NCBI RefSeq assembly: GCF_029852145.1
Contig: NC_079976.1
Coordinates: 16,575,117 to 16,639,116 of the forward strand
Origin: Microplitis mediator
Lineage: Eukaryota > Arthropoda > Insecta > Hymenoptera > Braconidae
Direction of reading: 5' to 3'
Length of the DNA: 64,000 nt
Both the position numbers and the translations under genes were made by a program. Shown here piece after piece: positions 61,038 through 64,000 of the stretch; position 1 is the first letter of the stretch, and the number at the start of each line of letters is the position of its first letter. The notes under the pieces were generated by a model. That model was given only the letters and a program-made list of their open reading frames with translations. It did not search any database and had not been told where the DNA came from.

Positions 61038-61915
61038 ATTTTAGTACTATAGTAAAAAATTTTATCTTTAAATAGATCTAAATTATATTTTTTCAAAATT
61101 AAGGTAGTTATACAGCAGACGTTTGCGTGAATGTAATAAAATTTCGAGTCGCACCACACAAGCATTCATAGCTTATTATGACCCATTAAATCCTAGGAAA
61201 ATACTAGGAATTATAAATTCTTTATTCTTATTGGTTCCTATAATCAGCATTGAAAAGCTGTACTATCCTCGATACTGAATTTATGTTAAGTATTTACGCG
61301 AGGAAAACGTATTTTCTTAAATAACCAATTGATAGATTTTATTCTCTGAAGGTCCACTAATCTGGAGACTTGTCAACTTCGTCAGCAGTGGCTACTAATA
61401 CAAAGTAGAATTATATTATACAGGTTGAACCTATATATTAGTCATAGTACAATTTTAAATTGCTAAATAAATATCTAAGCGTAAAGCTGAATTATTTTGT
61501 TTTAATATCAAAATTACAAAAATTCTCAACACAGTAATATTTAATTTATATCATTACATTAATCACATTAATGAAGTTAGAATACACGTTATGAAAAAAA
61601 TTAATGGAAAGCAAAATGAACAAACAAAAAACTAAGTTATTATTATTAAAAAAATAAAGAATATGCTAATCAGTTAACATAAATCATTAAATGACATTAT
61701 CACATAAAATTAAAGTACGTTTGTTACATCCAATTTTTAATTAATTAAGTGGTATTAAAATGCAGTTAACGAAACAGTTGTTCTTAACTTAAAAAACATA
61801 AGAAATGTTGAACATATTATTTATAAATTTTCAAAATCTAAATTTTTCAAATATTTATATTATTTGATTTGATCTTAATTATTATATATAGATTTATTAT
61901 TAGTATAATTATTTT
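61038..61915. other. AT-rich interval, no gene seen
   Basis: No ORF or repeat that I can support, apart from a short CCTAGGAAAATACTAGG self-complementary site near 61192. Confidence 0.4.
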
Positions 61916-62890
61916 GGAAAAACTACACGTAATCCGTGAAAAAAAGGCGCAACACGATTGCAAGCGTCCGTGTTGGTCTATCTTCGAATGATAAAACATG
62001 CAATTTATGAGAAAACAGTACAACAAAATCGTAGTCGTACGTGTTCTAATTCCGAATAAACACACACATAATTCATGAAAAAAAGTCACAACATGATTGC
62101 GAGCCTGTAAAAAAACTATTATAAATAATCATATATAAATATATATAACTCAATCATATATAATTATATATGAAAATTATTCAAATATATTCACATATAA
62201 TTATATGTACCTTTATATTAAATTATATATAGCGATATATAATCATACATAACTATATATGATTAAAATTCAATTGTGAATGAGAAAAATTTATGTGAAA
62301 GTAAAATCAAAATTTCTGACAAACTGAAGCTACGAATTATCCTACGAAGGATTTTATTATAATTTTATTTATTTATGAAAAACTGCATATAATCCGTGAA
62401 AAAAGGGCGCAACACGATTGCAAGCGTTGGTGTTGGTCTATTTTCGGATACACATATAATCCGTGAAAAATGGGCACTACACTATTGCAAGCGTACGTGT
62501 TGGTCTATCTTCGAATGATAAAACTTACAATTTATGAGAAAACAGTACAACAAAATCGTAATCGTACGTGTTTTAATTCCAAATAAACACACACATAATC
62601 AATAAAAAAAGAACACAACATAATTGCAAGCCTGAAAAATTTTTTTTATAAATAATCATATATAAATATAGACAACTCAATCACATGTAATTATATATGA
62701 AAATTATGTAAATATATTCACATATGATTATATGTATATTTATATTGAATTATATTTAGCCATATATAATCAAATAAAACTATATGTATATGATTAAAAC
62801 TCAATTGTAAATGAGAAAAATTTATTTAAAAGTAAAATCGAAATTTCTCACAATCTGAAGCTACAGATTATCCTACGAAGGATATTTCTA
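61916..62890. repeat. Tandem duplication of a ~480-bp unit
   Basis: Unit 1 (about 61916-62385) and unit 2 (about 62386-62890) share ATAATCCGTGAAAAA, CAACACGATTGCAAGCGT, TGTTGGTCTATCTTCGAATG and GAAGCTACRRATTATCCTACG. Unit 2 has an extra copy of the first 60 bp, so the key motif occurs three times. Each unit includes a long run of ATATATAATTATAT-type palindromes. No coding frame. Confidence 0.75.
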
Positions 62891-63049
62891 ATTTAGAAAC
62901 ATATTCGATCACTAACTATAAAAATCCTGGATTACGCTGGGATTGATTCAATGCCCTTCGGTTTATATATTCGTACGTTACCAAATCGCCTGTATTATGT
63001 GAATAAATAGGACGTTCTTACTTACCGTATTTTGTCGGGTACATATATT

Positions 63050-63250
63050 TTAATTGAATTTTATGAAAATCCACGAAGTTTCATTAAACTTTTCATAAAT
63101 TTATAAAATTTTATCAAATTTTATGGAATTTTTTGAGATTTGATGAATTTTATTATTAAGACTTACGTATAATACCATAAAATTCAAAAAATGTTTATAA
63201 ATTATACCACAAAATTTTATAAAATCCTATAAAATTTCATAAAATGTATC
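63050..63250. repeat. TTTATAAAATTT-type satellite-like stretch
   Basis: Many overlapping TTTATAAAATTT and ATGAAATTTTAT-like words in both orientations. Beyond it, 63250-63898 is AT-rich without supported features. Confidence 0.5.
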
Positions 63251-63898
63251 TCTAGCTTTAAGATATAACTTCTCCATAGTTTATGAAATTAAAGAATATT
63301 AACAAAATTGTATCTATATAAGTTACCGTTTAATCCTAAAAATTCATTTCAGATTGATATGTACTTTCTGGAAAATGATAATGATCATTAATATTCATAT
63401 TATTAGAATATCTCGGAAATTATTCGTACAGAATTCGATTCATTATTAAGTTGTTTCATATAATATGACGGAACAAAAAAGTTTAACTCCTCACAGATAT
63501 CCTTAAATATTACTATCATTATTCGTATCAAACTTCACATCAAATTTTATGTAAAATCATGTATGAATATACATGATTACCCATAAGATGATATATGAAC
63601 ATTTCTTTATTAATTGATGCAATTTCAAGTTATCTTTTCTAATATGAAAACAAAAAAAAAGTAGTGGTCTCCTTACAGACCTGATTTTATTTATAATCAT
63701 ATATGATCATGTGTCAGCAATCATAATAATATATAAATATATATAATAATATATAATCACCCTAATTGAAGATATTAATTATAAAGTATTGAAAAGCAGT
63801 CGCTTCGAGCAAACTGTATATCTCTGTATATAAACAGAACAATTAATGCTATTGAAAAAAAATTCAAATTTTATCATATAAAATCTTCTCAATCAATA

Positions 63899-64000
63899 CA
63901 CTGTAAAAAATCACCGGGGTAAGTCCAAGCGGTGTAGGTGTTAAAATTATCGGTGTTAAATTTCCCCCCGAAAGCGGTGTGAAAATAACGCCGCCACCGG
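63899..64000. mobile_element. Start of another CACTG-ended element, cut by window end
   Basis: CACTGTAAAAAATCACCGG begins after TA and is followed by a GC-richer segment with repeats of the word GGTGTTAAA. The end resembles the large CACTA element at 47123 and the MITE at 56906, so it is probably a related non-autonomous element. Confidence 0.45.

Noticed and set aside
61038..61200. Helitron 3' terminus
   Set aside because: A self-complementary CCTAGG..CTAGG site is present, but no clear hairpin followed by CTRR.

Overview
This window looks like insect nuclear DNA. It is AT-rich, its genes have GT-AG introns, and almost everything recognisable is transposable element. I found no host housekeeping gene and no rRNA or tRNA gene. 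A Dong-like (R4 clade) retrotransposon in a TAA repeat, an env-bearing Ty3/Gypsy element, and Helitron, PIF/Harbinger and CACTA DNA transposons together fit an arthropod. A hymenopteran such as a parasitoid wasp is my guess from sequence style only.

Left part (1-25 kb). A solo LTR (101-1260) sits beside a few unrecognised exons. Positions 3.76-16.4 kb hold a decayed Gypsy element on the minus strand, with the order protease, second protease-like domain, RT, RNase H, acidic linker, macrodomain-like module, integrase, env. No gag and no flanking LTR pair were found. Two long solo-LTR-like insertions (7736-10329 and 12138-14268) interrupt its pol with clean 4-bp target duplications. Next come a non-LTR ORF1 remnant (17.2-18.4 kb), a diverged tandem repeat (18.5-19.3 kb), a 1.1-kb palindrome (19769-20848), a cluster of hairpins (21.2-21.6 kb), and a 2.9-kb palindrome (22055-24977) whose right arm carries a second copy of the first solo LTR.

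Middle part (25-42 kb). A possible multi-exon gene of unknown function (25.0-25.8 kb) is followed by small palindromic elements. A 7.4-kb PIF/Harbinger element (29376-36750) is inserted in a copy of a foldback family. It carries an intact-looking seven-exon MADF-BESS gene and a decayed DDE transposase gene. The transposase intron holds a 5'-truncated Dong-like retrotransposon followed by about 1.65 kb of (TAA)n. Four more palindromic or MITE-like elements and one hAT-like MITE fill 37.2-40.8 kb, among them a nearly symmetric 2-kb palindrome (38211-40184).

Right part (42-64 kb). A Helitron Rep/helicase gene is split into three blocks (42371-43696, 45394-47122, 59336-61037) by a 1.7-kb solo LTR and a 12.2-kb CACTA element (47123-59335). 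The CACTA element has an intact-looking six-exon gene whose N-terminus resembles a CIDE-N domain, a zinc-finger transposase broken by one stop, subterminal and tandem repeats, and its own MITE-like relative inside it. The end of the window has AT-rich tandem duplications and the start of another CACTG-ended element.

The nesting gives a relative history. The Gypsy pol and the Helitron were present before their insertions. Removing each inserted LTR plus one target copy brings the reading frame back into register.
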